From the NCBI GenBank assembly GCA_904420075.1, contig CAJFTX010000011.1, positions 1 to 41,621 of the forward strand: a DNA stretch of 41,621 nucleotides, given 5' to 3'. The stretch comes from an uncultured Clostridia bacterium (GTDB taxonomy: Bacteria > Bacillota > Clostridia > Oscillospirales > Feifaniaceae). How positions within the stretch are numbered: the stretch's first letter is position 1; each line of letters begins with the position of its first letter. Below are positions 15,610 to 24,078 of this stretch, one piece after another. The translations under genes were made by a program, and so were the position numbers. The notes below the pieces were generated by a model. It searched no databases, was not told the origin of the DNA, and worked only from the letters and a program-made list of their open reading frames with translations.

Positions 15610-18018
15610 CTACAGATGCCAGATCTCCCCGGCGTACTCCCGGATGGTCCGGTCGCTCGAGAAGAAGCCCGAGCGCGCCGTGTTGCGCACCGAGCGCTCC
15701 CAGAAGGCCGCCCGGTCGCCGTGCAGCCGCACAAGACGCTCCCACGCCTCCAGATAGGAGCGAAAATCCCTCAGTACGAAGAACTCGTCGTTGCTGCGCA
15801 GCAGCGCGTCGTGGAGGAGCGGGAAGTCGCCCGAGAGGGCGGCGTAGGTCCCGTCCACGAGCTGATCCACCACCCGCGCGAGCCGCGCGTCGCCGTGGTA
15901 CTCATCCCAGGCGAGGTAGTTTCCCGCCCGTCGGAGCGCCTCGATCTCCTCCACACGCAGGCCGAAGAGCGCGATGTCCCCCTCCTCCAGCCGCTCGGCG
16001 ATCTCCACGGTGGAGCCGTCCAGTGTGCCGAGGGTGAGCGCTCCGTTCATCATAAATTTCATATTTCCAGTGCCCGAGGCCTCCATCCCCGCCGTCGAGA
16101 TCTGCTCGCTCAGCTCCGCCGCCGGATAGATCAGCTGGGCGCTCGAGACCGAGAAGTCCGGCAGAAAGGCGACCGCGAGCTTCCCGCGGGCGCGCGGATC
16201 GCCGTTTACCACCTGCGCAACTGAGTGAATGAGCCGGATCACATCCTTGGCAAACTCGTATCCCTGCGCCGCCTTCCCCGCGAAGAGAAAGGTCACAGGT
16301 TCCGGAGCAAAACCGCTGTCCTCGGTGATGCGGTTGTAGAGGTCCATCACTTTGAAGATATTCAGAAGCTGCCGCTTGTATGCGTGGAACCGCTTGACCT
16401 GGACGTCGAAGATCGAGCCGGGGTCGAGCGTGAGCCCCGTCCGCTCCCGGACGTAGCGCGCGAGCCGCTCCTTGTTCTCCCGCTTGCTGCGCGCCGCGCG
16501 CTCCAGAAAGGCCGAATCCTTTACAAAGGCTTCAAGCTTTACAAGCTCTCCCGCGTCCGCGAGCCACCCGTCCCCGATCGCCTCGGTGATGAGCGCCGCG
16601 TAGGAGGGGTTGGCCTCCGCCAGAAACCGGCGGTGGGAGACGCCGTTTGTCTTATTTTGAAATTTCTCGGGCGCGAGCTGATAGAAGCCCCCCAGCACCC
16701 GTTTCTTCAAAATCTCGGTGTGCAGCGCCGCCACGCCGTTGACCGCGTGGCCCGCGATGACCGAGAGGTTCGCCATGCGTACCCGCCCGTCCCAGAGGAT
16801 GGCGGTGTTCTTGAGCAGCTCCTGCCAGTTCGCCCGCTCCTTCGGGAAGCTCTCGCGGTAGCGCCGGTCGATCTCCTCCACAAAGTCGTAGACCCGCGGC
16901 AAAAGCGAGCGGAAGAGGTCGATCGGCCAGCTCTCCATCGCCTCCGGCAGGATGGTGTGGTTGGTATAGGAGACGGCGCTGCGCGCGATCTCCCACGCCT
17001 CGTCCCAGCCGAGGCCCTCCTCGTCGATCAGCACCCGCATCAGCTCCGGCGCGCAGAGGGCGGGGTGGGTGTCGTTGGTGTGGATGGCGACACAGTCCGC
17101 AAACCGCGAAAAATCAGTTCCGTGCTCCGCCTTGAAGGCGCGCACGATGGTCGCCACCCCCGCCGCCACGAAGAGATACTCCTGCTTGAGCCGCAGCACC
17201 TTGCCGGGGTCGGCGCTGTCCTCCGGGTAGAGGATGCTGGTGATCGCCTCCACGTCCGCCCGGTATTTGACCGCGCCGGCGTAGTCCCCGCGGTTGAAGG
17301 CGTCCATGTCGAACCGCTCCTCGCAGGGCTCCGCCCCCCAGATGCGCAGGTTGTTGACCGTCCCCCCGCCGTAGCCCACAATGGGGATATCGTAGGGCAT
17401 CGCGACGACCTGCTCGCCCCCCTCCCAGTCGCAGGAGAGCGCGCCGTTCTCATACCGGCGGATCACCTCCCCGCCGAACCGGACCAGCACCGCCTCCTCC
17501 GGCCGCCGCACCTCCCAGGGGTAGCCGCTTTCGAGCCAGTCGTCCGGCAGGGCGATCTGCCTTCCTTCCTCGATCCGCTGGCGGAAGAGGCCGTACCGGT
17601 AGCGGATGCCCATCCCGTGGCCCGCGTAGCCGAGGCTCGCCAGCGAGTCGAGAAAACAGGCCGCGAGCCGCCCGAGGCCCCCGTTGCCGAGGCCCGGGTC
17701 CCGCTCCTCGAGACAGAGCTCCGAGAGCTCCACCCCCGCCTCCCGGAGCGCCCCCTCCACAAGCTCCAAAACCCCGAAGTTCATCAGGTAGTTGCGCAGC
17801 AGCCGGCCGATCATAAACTCCATCGAGAAGTAGTAGACCTTCTTCTGCTGCGCCGCGCGGGCCTCGCTCTCCGCCTGGCGCTCGCGCGCCCGCTCCGCGA
17901 TCAGGTTCACAAGCGCCAGATACTTCTCCCGCCGGCCGCACTCCGCAAAGGTGCGGCCGAGGGAGGCGCGGGCGCTCTCCTCCAGCTCTCTTAAGAATTC
18001 TTCTCTGTCTCTGAACAT
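15610..18018 (-). CDS. glgP: Glycogen phosphorylase
   Basis: This 802-residue GT35 enzyme removes terminal glucose from glycogen as glucose 1-phosphate using a pyridoxal phosphate cofactor. Visible motifs are KKVYYFSMEFMIGRLL near the N-terminus, DPGLGNGGLGRLAACFLDS, HTNDTHPALCAPELMR, NKTNGVSHRRFL, QVKRFHAYKRQLLN and EASGTGNMKFMMNGALTLGT. K654 in the last is the pyridoxal-phosphate lysine. AAGGAGGACAT precedes the ATG. The start overlaps the end of glgB by 28 bases, so the two are translationally coupled. The stop codon (15612-15610) touches the mosaic repeat, and the protein ends normally (GEIWHL), so the repeat sits exactly outside the coding sequence. Confidence 0.96.
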   Translation of the reverse strand: MFRDREEFLRELEESARASLGRTFAECGRREKYLALVNLIAERARERQAESEARAAQQKKVYYFSMEFMIGRLLRNYLMNFGVLELVEGALREAGVELSELCLEERDPGLGNGGLGRLAACFLDSLASLGYAGHGMGIRYRYGLFRQRIEEGRQIALPDDWLESGYPWEVRRPEEAVLVRFGGEVIRRYENGALSCDWEGGEQVVAMPYDIPIVGYGGGTVNNLRIWGAEPCEERFDMDAFNRGDYAGAVKYRADVEAITSILYPEDSADPGKVLRLKQEYLFVAAGVATIVRAFKAEHGTDFSRFADCVAIHTNDTHPALCAPELMRVLIDEEGLGWDEAWEIARSAVSYTNHTILPEAMESWPIDLFRSLLPRVYDFVEEIDRRYRESFPKERANWQELLKNTAILWDGRVRMANLSVIAGHAVNGVAALHTEILKKRVLGGFYQLAPEKFQNKTNGVSHRRFLAEANPSYAALITEAIGDGWLADAGELVKLEAFVKDSAFLERAARSKRENKERLARYVRERTGLTLDPGSIFDVQVKRFHAYKRQLLNIFKVMDLYNRITEDSGFAPEPVTFLFAGKAAQGYEFAKDVIRLIHSVAQVVNGDPRARGKLAVAFLPDFSVSSAQLIYPAAELSEQISTAGMEASGTGNMKFMMNGALTLGTLDGSTVEIAERLEEGDIALFGLRVEEIEALRRAGNYLAWDEYHGDARLARVVDQLVDGTYAALSGDFPLLHDALLRSNDEFFVLRDFRSYLEAWERLVRLHGDRAAFWERSVRNTARSGFFSSDRTIREYAGEIWHL

Positions 18019-19967
18019 ATGTCCTCCTTCTGTTTCACCCGCTCAGTCCTTCCCGCGGAACCGCTTTTATGTCCCACCCGCTTTAAAATCAGGCCGCCGA
18101 CCGGCGGGGTGCGCAGCACCACCGAGTGCGCCATCCCGTGGCAGGGCACGGGCTCGCTCACAAGCTCGCCCGGGTTCTCCCGCCCCGAGCCGCCGAAGGC
18201 CCCGGCGTCGGAGTTCAGGAGCTCCCGGTAGCTCCCCTTCCGCGGCACGCCGATCCGGTACTCGTCGCAGGTCTCGGGCGCGAAGTTTAAAAGCACCACG
18301 AGCTCGTCGATCGGCCGCTCCCCGCGGCGCAGGAAGAGCAGGGTGGACTGCGCCGCGTTGTCCGCGTCCAGCCACTGGAAGCCCTCCCAGGAGTACCCCC
18401 GCTCAAAGAGGCCCCGCTCGCTCCGGTAGAGCGCGTTTAAAGCCTTACAATACGCCTGGTGTTTCCGGTGCGTCTCGTAGTCGAGCAGAAACCACTCCAG
18501 CCCCTCGCCGTACCGCCACTCGACAAACTGCCCGATCTCGTTGCCCATGAAGTTCAGCTTCGCCCCCGGGTGGCAGATCTGGTAGAGCGCGAGCAGCCGC
18601 AGCCCCGCGAACTGCCGCCAGTAGTCCCCCGGCATCCGGCCGATCAGCGAGCACTTGCCGTGCACCACCTCGTCGTGCGACAGCGCGAGCACGAAGTTCT
18701 CGTCGAAGGCGTACATCATCGAGAAGGTCAGAAGATTGTGGTTCCCCGGGCGGAAGGGGAAGTCGGTCTGCATATAATGTAAGGTGTCGTGCATCCAGCC
18801 CATGTCCCACTTGTAGTGGAAGCCGAGCCCCCCGTCCTCCGGCGGGTAGGTCACGAGCGGCCACGCCGTGCTCTCCTCAGCGATCAGCAGCACGTCCGGG
18901 TGCGCCGTGCCCACCGCGCGGTTGAGCTCCTTTAGAAACTCGATCGCGACGAGGTCCTCCTCGGTCCCCCTCTCGTTATATTTTTTCCGCGCCGGGTCGT
19001 CCACGCCGAAGTTCAGATAGAGCATGCTGGTCACCCCGTCCACCCGGACCCCGTCTATGTGGTACTTCGAAAGCCAGAAGCAGAGGTTGGAGCGCAGGAA
19101 GCTGCGCACCTCGCCCCGCTCGAGGTCGAATTTGAGCGTCCCCCAGTTGGGGTGGCCCTCCTTCTCGTAGAGCCGCTCCCCCGTGAACGCCGCGAGGCCG
19201 TGCGCGTCCCGGCAGAAGTGCCCCGGCACCCAGTCCAGAATCACCCCGAGCCCCGCCCGGTGGCAGCAGTCCACAAAGTACATGAAGTCCTTCGGCTCCC
19301 CGTAGCGGGAGGTGGGCGCGAAGTAGCCGGTGATCTGATAGCCCCAGGAGCCGTCGAACGGGTGCTCCATCACCGGCATCAGCTCGAGGTGGGTGTACCC
19401 CATCTCGACCGCGTAGGGCACCAGCGTCTCCGCGAGCTCCCGGTAGCTGTAGTAGCCGCCGTCCTCGTGCCGCCGCCAGGAGCCGAGGTGCACCTCGTAG
19501 ATATTGAGCGGGCGGCGCAGGTGGCGGGTGCGCGCCCGCCGCGCGAGCCAGAGCCCGTCTCTCCACCGGTAGCCCTCGAGGTCGTAGAGCCGGGAGGCCG
19601 TCTCGGGCGGCCGCTGCGCGGAGCAGGCGTAGGGGTCCGCCTTGTAGAGCAGCTCGCCCGCCGCCGTCTCGACGACAAATTTGTAGAGCTCGCCCTCCTC
19701 CGTCCCGGGTACAAAGAGGCTCCAGATCCCGTCCCGCTCCTCCATCGGGTACCGCCCGGGGTCCCAGTCGCAGAAGGAGCCGGTCACCCGGACCGACCTC
19801 GCCCCCGGAGCCCAGACGGTGAACCGGTGCCCATAGCGTCCCTCCACCGCCGCCGGGTGCGCGCCGAACAGCTCAAACCCCTCCGTGAGTCGGCCCTCCG
19901 CAAACAGGCGCCGCTCCTCGTCCGTCCATCTTCTCTCTTGTAATCTCAGCACATCCTCTGTCCTCAC
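17991..19967 (-). CDS. glgB: 1,4-alpha-glucan branching enzyme
   Basis: This GH13 (CBM48-containing) branching enzyme has 658 residues from the chosen start. The CBM48 domain (about 30-115) shows RFTVWAPGARSVRVTGSFCDWD. The barrel has NIYEVHLGSW, the family signature GYTHLELMPVMEHPFDGSWGYQ, HIDGVRVDGVTSML (nucleophile D310), LLIAEESTAWP (acid/base at E364/E365) and LALSHDEVVHGK. A long upstream in-frame ATG (20030) overlaps the likely -35 box, so GTG at 19967 (GTG AGG ACA) is proposed, although its ribosome site is weak. About 30 residues at the C-terminus (GHKSGSAGRTERVKQKED) go beyond the catalytic domain and overlap glgP. It is the first gene of the glycogen operon. Confidence 0.92.
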   Translation of the reverse strand: MRTEDVLRLQERRWTDEERRLFAEGRLTEGFELFGAHPAAVEGRYGHRFTVWAPGARSVRVTGSFCDWDPGRYPMEERDGIWSLFVPGTEEGELYKFVVETAAGELLYKADPYACSAQRPPETASRLYDLEGYRWRDGLWLARRARTRHLRRPLNIYEVHLGSWRRHEDGGYYSYRELAETLVPYAVEMGYTHLELMPVMEHPFDGSWGYQITGYFAPTSRYGEPKDFMYFVDCCHRAGLGVILDWVPGHFCRDAHGLAAFTGERLYEKEGHPNWGTLKFDLERGEVRSFLRSNLCFWLSKYHIDGVRVDGVTSMLYLNFGVDDPARKKYNERGTEEDLVAIEFLKELNRAVGTAHPDVLLIAEESTAWPLVTYPPEDGGLGFHYKWDMGWMHDTLHYMQTDFPFRPGNHNLLTFSMMYAFDENFVLALSHDEVVHGKCSLIGRMPGDYWRQFAGLRLLALYQICHPGAKLNFMGNEIGQFVEWRYGEGLEWFLLDYETHRKHQAYCKALNALYRSERGLFERGYSWEGFQWLDADNAAQSTLLFLRRGERPIDELVVLLNFAPETCDEYRIGVPRKGSYRELLNSDAGAFGGSGRENPGELVSEPVPCHGMAHSVVLRTPPVGGLILKRVGHKSGSAGRTERVKQKEDICSETEKNS

Positions 19968-19998
19968 TTCCAGGTAGTAATATCCATTTTCTGGTATT

Positions 19999-20027
19999 AT
20001 TTTAACATTATGCCATATTTTTGTCCA
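19999..20027 (-). promoter_or_regulatory. Promoter of the glycogen operon
   Basis: On the minus strand TGGACA (20027-20022) and TAAAAT (20004-19999) are separated by exactly 17 bases, in a locally A/T-rich stretch. Transcription would start near 19992, about 25 bases before the proposed GTG of glgB. A second TTGACA lies further upstream (around 20070) with less regular spacing to TATAGT. Confidence 0.55.
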
Positions 20028-20114
20028 CATATTTTATACAAACTATACAGAAAATATCCCATATTATGTCAAAATTGTGAACAAAATCTGAAATTCCGAC
20101 AAAAAAGAAGCCGC

Positions 20115-20143
20115 TTTTCTTTCCGGCTCCCATCTGGTATACT
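20115..20143 (+). promoter_or_regulatory. Extended -10 promoter for ppiB
   Basis: TATACT at 20138-20143 is preceded by TGG, giving an extended -10 (TGnTATACT). The -35 position, 17 bases upstream, holds only TTTTCT. It is about 30 bases upstream of the ppiB start and divergent from the glgB promoter. Confidence 0.5.
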
Positions 20144-20173
20144 AGGATTTAAGCAAAAAAGGAGGTCACAACC

Positions 20174-20653
20174 ATGTCAGATCGTATTCGCATCACCATG
20201 AAATCGGGCGGCGTCATCGAGGCGGAGCTCTACCCCGAGATCGCGCCCATCACCGTCGAGAATTTCAAAAAGCTCATCTCCGAGGGGTTCTACAACGGCC
20301 TCATTTTCCACCGGGTCATCCCCGGCTTTATGATCCAGGGCGGCTGCCCGGAGGGGACCGGCATGGGCGGGCCCGGCTGGCAGATCAAGGGCGAATTTGC
20401 CCGCAACGGCGTGCCCAACGACTTGAAGCACACCCGCGGCGTGCTCTCGATGGCCCGGGCGATGGACCCGAACTCAGCCGGGAGCCAGTTCTTCATCATG
20501 CACGAGGACGCCCCGCATCTCGACGGGAGCTACGCCGCTTTCGGCAAGGTGACAAGCGGCATGGAGACGGTCGACGAGATTGCAAACACCCCGACCGACC
20601 CGCGCGACAAGCCCGTGACCGACCAGACGATCGAGAAGATCGAGCTGCTCTAA
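20174..20653 (+). CDS. ppiB: Cyclophilin-type peptidyl-prolyl cis-trans isomerase
   Basis: This 159-residue single-domain cytosolic cyclophilin catalyses proline cis/trans isomerisation in protein folding. The active-site signature FHRVIPGFMIQGG holds R47, F52 and Q55. RGVLSMARAMDPNSAGSQFFI and the late HLDGSYAAFGKV are the other conserved cyclophilin segments. No signal peptide is present. AAGGAGG sits 8 bases before the ATG. It stands alone with its own promoter and a UUCG-loop terminator, divergent from the glycogen operon and not evidently connected with it. Confidence 0.95.
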   Translation: MSDRIRITMKSGGVIEAELYPEIAPITVENFKKLISEGFYNGLIFHRVIPGFMIQGGCPEGTGMGGPGWQIKGEFARNGVPNDLKHTRGVLSMARAMDPNSAGSQFFIMHEDAPHLDGSYAAFGKVTSGMETVDEIANTPTDPRDKPVTDQTIEKIELL

Positions 20654-20726
20654 AGCGTCCCGGCTTCTCCCGCCGCGGAAGGGACCGTTTTGGAATCTGC
20701 CCGCGCACCTTAATATTTGTTCCTGT

Positions 20727-20762
20727 GGAGGGGGCTGTGCTTCGGCACAGTCTCCCTTTTTT
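20727..20762 (+). terminator. UUCG-loop terminator after ppiB
   Basis: The stem around 20730-20740 pairs with 20745-20755 (with G-U pairs), has a stable TTCG tetraloop at 20741-20744, and is followed by six T. It begins about 75 bases after the ppiB stop. The rest of 20763-20958 shows no gene or clear motif. Confidence 0.8.
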
Positions 20763-20958
20763 ATTTTTCATCTGCTTTTCCCGCGGTATCGGCGACGCGC
20801 CGCGGCGGACGCACCTCCCGCGGCGCCGTGCGGGGGCGTCTCTCCGCCCCCTCTCTTCCATCCGTCCGGGGAATATGCGGGAGCGACGCGGAACCGAACA
20901 GACGATATATTTTTATTTTTATTCGCCCCGGCGCAGCCGCGGTCAAATGCCTCTTCTC

Positions 20959-20988
20959 CACAATAAATTCACAATCCCATGATATACT
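20959..20988 (+). promoter_or_regulatory. Candidate autoregulated promoter of the two-component operon
   Basis: Two CACAAT hexamers (20959-20964 and 20970-20975) are spaced 11 bases start to start and cover the -35 position of a promoter whose -10 is TATACT (20983-20988). The -35 consensus is absent. Direct repeats at 11-base spacing replacing the -35 are the usual binding layout for OmpR/PhoB-family activators, so the downstream response regulator may activate itself. This is inference from spacing only. Confidence 0.4.
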
Positions 20989-21006
20989 ACAAACAGGTGA
21001 TTGTTT

Positions 21007-21678
21007 ATGAAGTATATTTTAATTGTAGAAGACGAGCCGGACATTCAGGAGCTGCTGCGGACCTACCTGGAGGACGCCGGCTACAAAACCGTCACGGCCG
21101 GGGATGGGGTGGAGGCCCTGGCTCTGTTTGGAACACGGCCCTTCGACCTCGTCCTGCTCGACCTGATGCTGCCCAAGATCGACGGCTTCAGCGTCTGCGA
21201 GCTGATCCGCCAGCAGTCCCAGGTGCCGGTTCTCATGCTCACCGCCCTAGACGGGGAGGAGCAGCAGCTCCGGGGCTTCGGCATGGACATCGACGACTAT
21301 GTGACCAAGCCCTTTTCGATGCCGGTGCTGCTGGAAAAGATCCGGGTGATCCTCCGCCGCAGGGGAGGCGCCGGGGAGGAGAGCCGCCGTCTGGCCTACC
21401 GGGACCTGTCCCTGGATTTGGACAGCAGAGAGGCGCTGCTTGCGGGGCGGCCGCTGGAGCTGACCGCCCGGGAGTTTGAACTGCTCCACACCTTCCTGTC
21501 CGCGCCCGGCCGGGTATTCACCCGGGAGATGCTGCTCGCCAAGCTGTGGGGCTACGATTTTTACGGGGACGAGCGCGTGGTGGACAGCCATATCAAAAAC
21601 CTGCGCCGCAAGCTGGGGCGGGACTACATCGAAACAGTCAGGGGGGTCGGGTACCGTGCTGTTAAAGAGGATCGCTGA
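21007..21678 (+). CDS. OmpR/PhoB-family response regulator
   Basis: The protein has 223 residues. The receiver domain (1-118) has acidic pocket E8/D9, phosphoacceptor D52 in LVLLDLMLP, the conserved Thr in MLTALD, and the KPF lysine near residue 101. The C-terminal winged helix (about 130-223) ends with the typical HIKNLRRKLGRDYIETVRGVGYR. ATG at 21007 with AGGTGA upstream is chosen over an in-frame TTG at 21001. The 3' end overlaps the sensor kinase start by 23 bases. It likely controls the downstream hydrolase and ABC genes and perhaps itself. Confidence 0.94.
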   Translation: MKYILIVEDEPDIQELLRTYLEDAGYKTVTAGDGVEALALFGTRPFDLVLLDLMLPKIDGFSVCELIRQQSQVPVLMLTALDGEEQQLRGFGMDIDDYVTKPFSMPVLLEKIRVILRRRGGAGEESRRLAYRDLSLDLDSREALLAGRPLELTAREFELLHTFLSAPGRVFTREMLLAKLWGYDFYGDERVVDSHIKNLRRKLGRDYIETVRGVGYRAVKEDR

Positions 21679-23176
21679 GAGTCTGACCGCCCGCATCTTC
21701 CTCATCACCGCCGGTATCCTGCTCTTCGCCGGGGCGGTCACCTTCGGCTGTATCGCCTGGGCCACCCCCAGCACCTACACCGCCGTGGCGAATGACGACC
21801 TCACCGCCCAGGTGGACGCCCTGGCGGAGCGGCTGGCGGGCACCACCCCGCAGACCTGCGGGGCGCTGCTGGACGAGTTTGTCCTCTCCTCCGGGGCCAG
21901 CGCCATACTGGTGGGGCCGGATGGGCGGGCGGTGGACACCGGAGCAAAATTGACAGTTCAGGCGGTGTACGAGGGCGACAGCGTGCTCGTCACCTCCTCC
22001 GAGGATGACGGCGCGGCCGGCCACCGCGACCGGGCGGACGACATGAACAGCGCGGTGGCTGTCACCATGTCGGAGCAGGCCACCGTCGCCGCCGAAGTGC
22101 GGTTTTCCGGCCTGGACGGGGCCTATATGCTCTATGTCACCCCGCGGATTGAGGCGGAGAACCTGGCCGTGCGGGCGCTGGCGCAGATGGTCCCCTGGCT
22201 GCTGCTGGTGCTGCTGGCTTTCTCCCTGCTGTGCGCCCTCCTCTACTCCCGATACATCACCCGCCCGATCGTGCGCATGAGCGACATCGCCGGGAAGATG
22301 GCGGAGCTCAACTTCCAATGGGAGTGCGGCGGGAGACGCCGGGACGAGATCGGCAGGCTGGGGCGCAGCCTCGACCAGCTGGCCCGGCGGCTGGACACGG
22401 CCCTCACCGACCTGGAGAGCGCCAACCGCGCCCTCCAGGGGGAGGTGGAGCGGGAGCGGGAGCTGGACCGCCAGCGGATGTCCTTCTTTAACGCCGCCTC
22501 CCACGAGCTGAAAACACCGGTGACCATCCTGAAGGGACAGCTCTCCGGAATGCTGGAGGGGGTGGGCGTTTACCAGAACCGGGACAAGTATCTGCTGCGC
22601 TCTCTACAGGTGACGGGGCGGATCGAGAGCCTGGTCCAGGAGATGCTGGCCATCTCCCGCATGGAGACCGGCCCGGTCGCCGTGAGACGGAGTCCGGTGG
22701 AGCTGTCCTCGCTGGCGGAGCGGCAGCTGGCTCTGGACGCGCCGCTTCTGGAGCAGCGAGGGCAGCGGCTGGTCAGGGAGCTGACGCCGGGGGTCGCCGT
22801 CGCCGGGGACGCCTCCCTGCTGGGAAAGGTCGTGGGGAACCTGCTGTCCAACGCCTCCCTCTACTCCCGGCCGGGGGCGGAGATCCGGGTGTGGTGCGGA
22901 CTCCTGGACGGCCGCCCGGCCCTCTCCGTGGAGAACGCCGGGGCCCACATCGACGAGGAGGCCCTGCCCCACCTGTTCGAGGCCTTTTACCGGGAGGAGC
23001 GCTCCCGGAACCGGGCCACCGGCGGCAGCGGTCTGGGGCTGTATCTGGTAAAGATGATCCTGGAGCGGCACGGGGCGACCTGCACCATCGGGAATACGGA
23101 GAAGGGCGTCCGGGCCGTGGTGCGCTTTGAAGCCCGCGCCGGCTCTGGACCGCCGGAAAACGATGTGGTAAGATGA
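21656..23176 (+). CDS. Membrane sensor histidine kinase
   Basis: The protein has 506 residues from a GTG start (GTG CTG TTA) after a GGGGGGT ribosome site. TM1 is about residues 11-33 and an extracytoplasmic sensor of about 150 residues follows (35-180, no family recognised). TM2 is about 183-205, then a HAMP domain (RPIVRMSDIAGKM...DEIGRLGRSLDQL). The HisKA helix has phospho-acceptor H283 in ASHELKTP. The ATPase domain has GNLLSNASLYS (N box), VENAGAHIDEEAL (G1, with A-G in place of the common D-x-G pattern) and GGSGLGLYLVK (G2). It is the partner of the overlapping response regulator. The signal is unknown; linkage to export genes suggests an envelope or antimicrobial stress cue. Confidence 0.93.
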   Translation: MLLKRIAESLTARIFLITAGILLFAGAVTFGCIAWATPSTYTAVANDDLTAQVDALAERLAGTTPQTCGALLDEFVLSSGASAILVGPDGRAVDTGAKLTVQAVYEGDSVLVTSSEDDGAAGHRDRADDMNSAVAVTMSEQATVAAEVRFSGLDGAYMLYVTPRIEAENLAVRALAQMVPWLLLVLLAFSLLCALLYSRYITRPIVRMSDIAGKMAELNFQWECGGRRRDEIGRLGRSLDQLARRLDTALTDLESANRALQGEVERERELDRQRMSFFNAASHELKTPVTILKGQLSGMLEGVGVYQNRDKYLLRSLQVTGRIESLVQEMLAISRMETGPVAVRRSPVELSSLAERQLALDAPLLEQRGQRLVRELTPGVAVAGDASLLGKVVGNLLSNASLYSRPGAEIRVWCGLLDGRPALSVENAGAHIDEEALPHLFEAFYREERSRNRATGGSGLGLYLVKMILERHGATCTIGNTEKGVRAVVRFEARAGSGPPENDVVR

Positions 23177-23216
23177 ACTCTGGAAACACAGGCCATCCAA
23201 TCGGAAAGGTGCATCT

Positions 23217-23846
23217 ATGGAAAAAATCATTCTGCTCCACGGCTCCGGCCACAGGGCGGCGAGCTGGGACAAAACGGTCTCCTATCTGAAAAACCGGGAG
23301 GAGGCCCTCTGCCCGGAGCTCGCCGCCCTTCTGAGCGGGAGAGCTGCCGGCTATCCCGAGCTGTATGCGGCGGTGGCCCGGTACTGCGACAGCATCGGCG
23401 GGCCGGTCCACCTGTGCGGTCTCTCCCTGGGCGGCATCCTGGCGCTGAACTACGCCCTGGACTTCCCGGAGAAGGTCAAGACCCTGGTCCTGATCGGGAT
23501 GCCCCACAGGATCCCAAAGGCCGCCTTTGCCGTCCAAAACGCGGTCTTTCGCTTTCTGCCCCGCTCCGTCTTTGACACCATGGCCTTTGACAAGAGCGGC
23601 ACCTTCGCCCTGGGACGCTCCATGAAACATCTGGATTTCAGCGCCCGGGTGGGCGCCATCCGGTGCCCTGTCCTGATCCTCTGCGGGGAGAGGGACCGCG
23701 CAAATCTCAAGTCCGCGCAGTTCTTCGCGCAAACTATCAAAGGCGCGCAGCTGCGGTATCTCCGGCGGAGCGGTCACGCGGTGAACGAGGACAGCCCCGC
23801 GGCCCTGGCGGAACAGCTCAACCAGTTTTACGCCTCCCACCCCTAA
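23217..23846 (+). CDS. Alpha/beta-hydrolase fold protein
   Basis: This 209-residue soluble protein has no signal peptide. The N-terminal strand and oxyanion region is ILLHGSGHRAASW, the nucleophile elbow is CGLSLGG (S70), the acid is the Asp in LCGERDRAN, and the histidine is in RRSGHAVNEDSP. It is complete though slightly short for the family. AAAGG lies before the ATG, 40 bases after the kinase stop, so it probably belongs to the same transcript, with a GC hairpin after it. The substrate is unknown; an esterase or lactonase role is plausible. Confidence 0.88.
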   Translation: MEKIILLHGSGHRAASWDKTVSYLKNREEALCPELAALLSGRAAGYPELYAAVARYCDSIGGPVHLCGLSLGGILALNYALDFPEKVKTLVLIGMPHRIPKAAFAVQNAVFRFLPRSVFDTMAFDKSGTFALGRSMKHLDFSARVGAIRCPVLILCGERDRANLKSAQFFAQTIKGAQLRYLRRSGHAVNEDSPAALAEQLNQFYASHP

Positions 23847-23877
23847 GGCCGTCCCGCGGGAGGGACAGCCGATCAGA

Positions 23878-23907
23878 AGGCGGCGGAGCCAAACGGCTCC
23901 GCCGCCT
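23878..23907 (+). terminator. GC-rich hairpin after the hydrolase gene
   Basis: A 13-bp perfect stem (23878-23890 with 23895-23907) has loop AAAC and is followed by TCTCTTCG, a weak T tract. It may partly separate the two-component genes from the ABC genes. Confidence 0.55.
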
Positions 23908-24078
23908 CTCTTCGTCCCCGCGGGGCCGCCGGCTGTCCGCAGGGGCAGCGAGCCCAATCCCCCAATACGCCGAAACGGCTCAGCCGGCCCGCTCCACAAA
24001 AACCACACAGTTTCTCCATCTCCGTTCCACACTGCCGCGGTATTCTTTTTCTATCCCAAGCAGAAAGGAAACGGCAAT

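Larger units (their letters stand above)
15011..15610. repeat. Mosaic repeat island A (glgP-glgC gap)
   Basis: The whole glgP-glgC gap is built of modules that recur in the phage region. In order: a CACGCC-type segment and nested hairpin module with the end motif GGCTGCTCGG[A/G]CGCAC (15011-15124); a two-hairpin module (15140-15220); a bidirectional terminator module (15236-15297); a second two-hairpin module (15332-15390); a 33-base module at 15386-15418 identical to 31571-31603; a second terminator module (15500-15570); and the end motif at 15587-15610. The last base of the end motif is the first base of the complemented glgP stop codon. The remaining 14899-15010 carries no gene. Confidence 0.85.

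Noticed and set aside
19967-20030. Upstream ATG extension of glgB
   Set aside because: The extension begins inside the predicted -35 box and would need a transcript starting further upstream. The GTG at 19967 fits the promoter better, although its ribosome site is weak.
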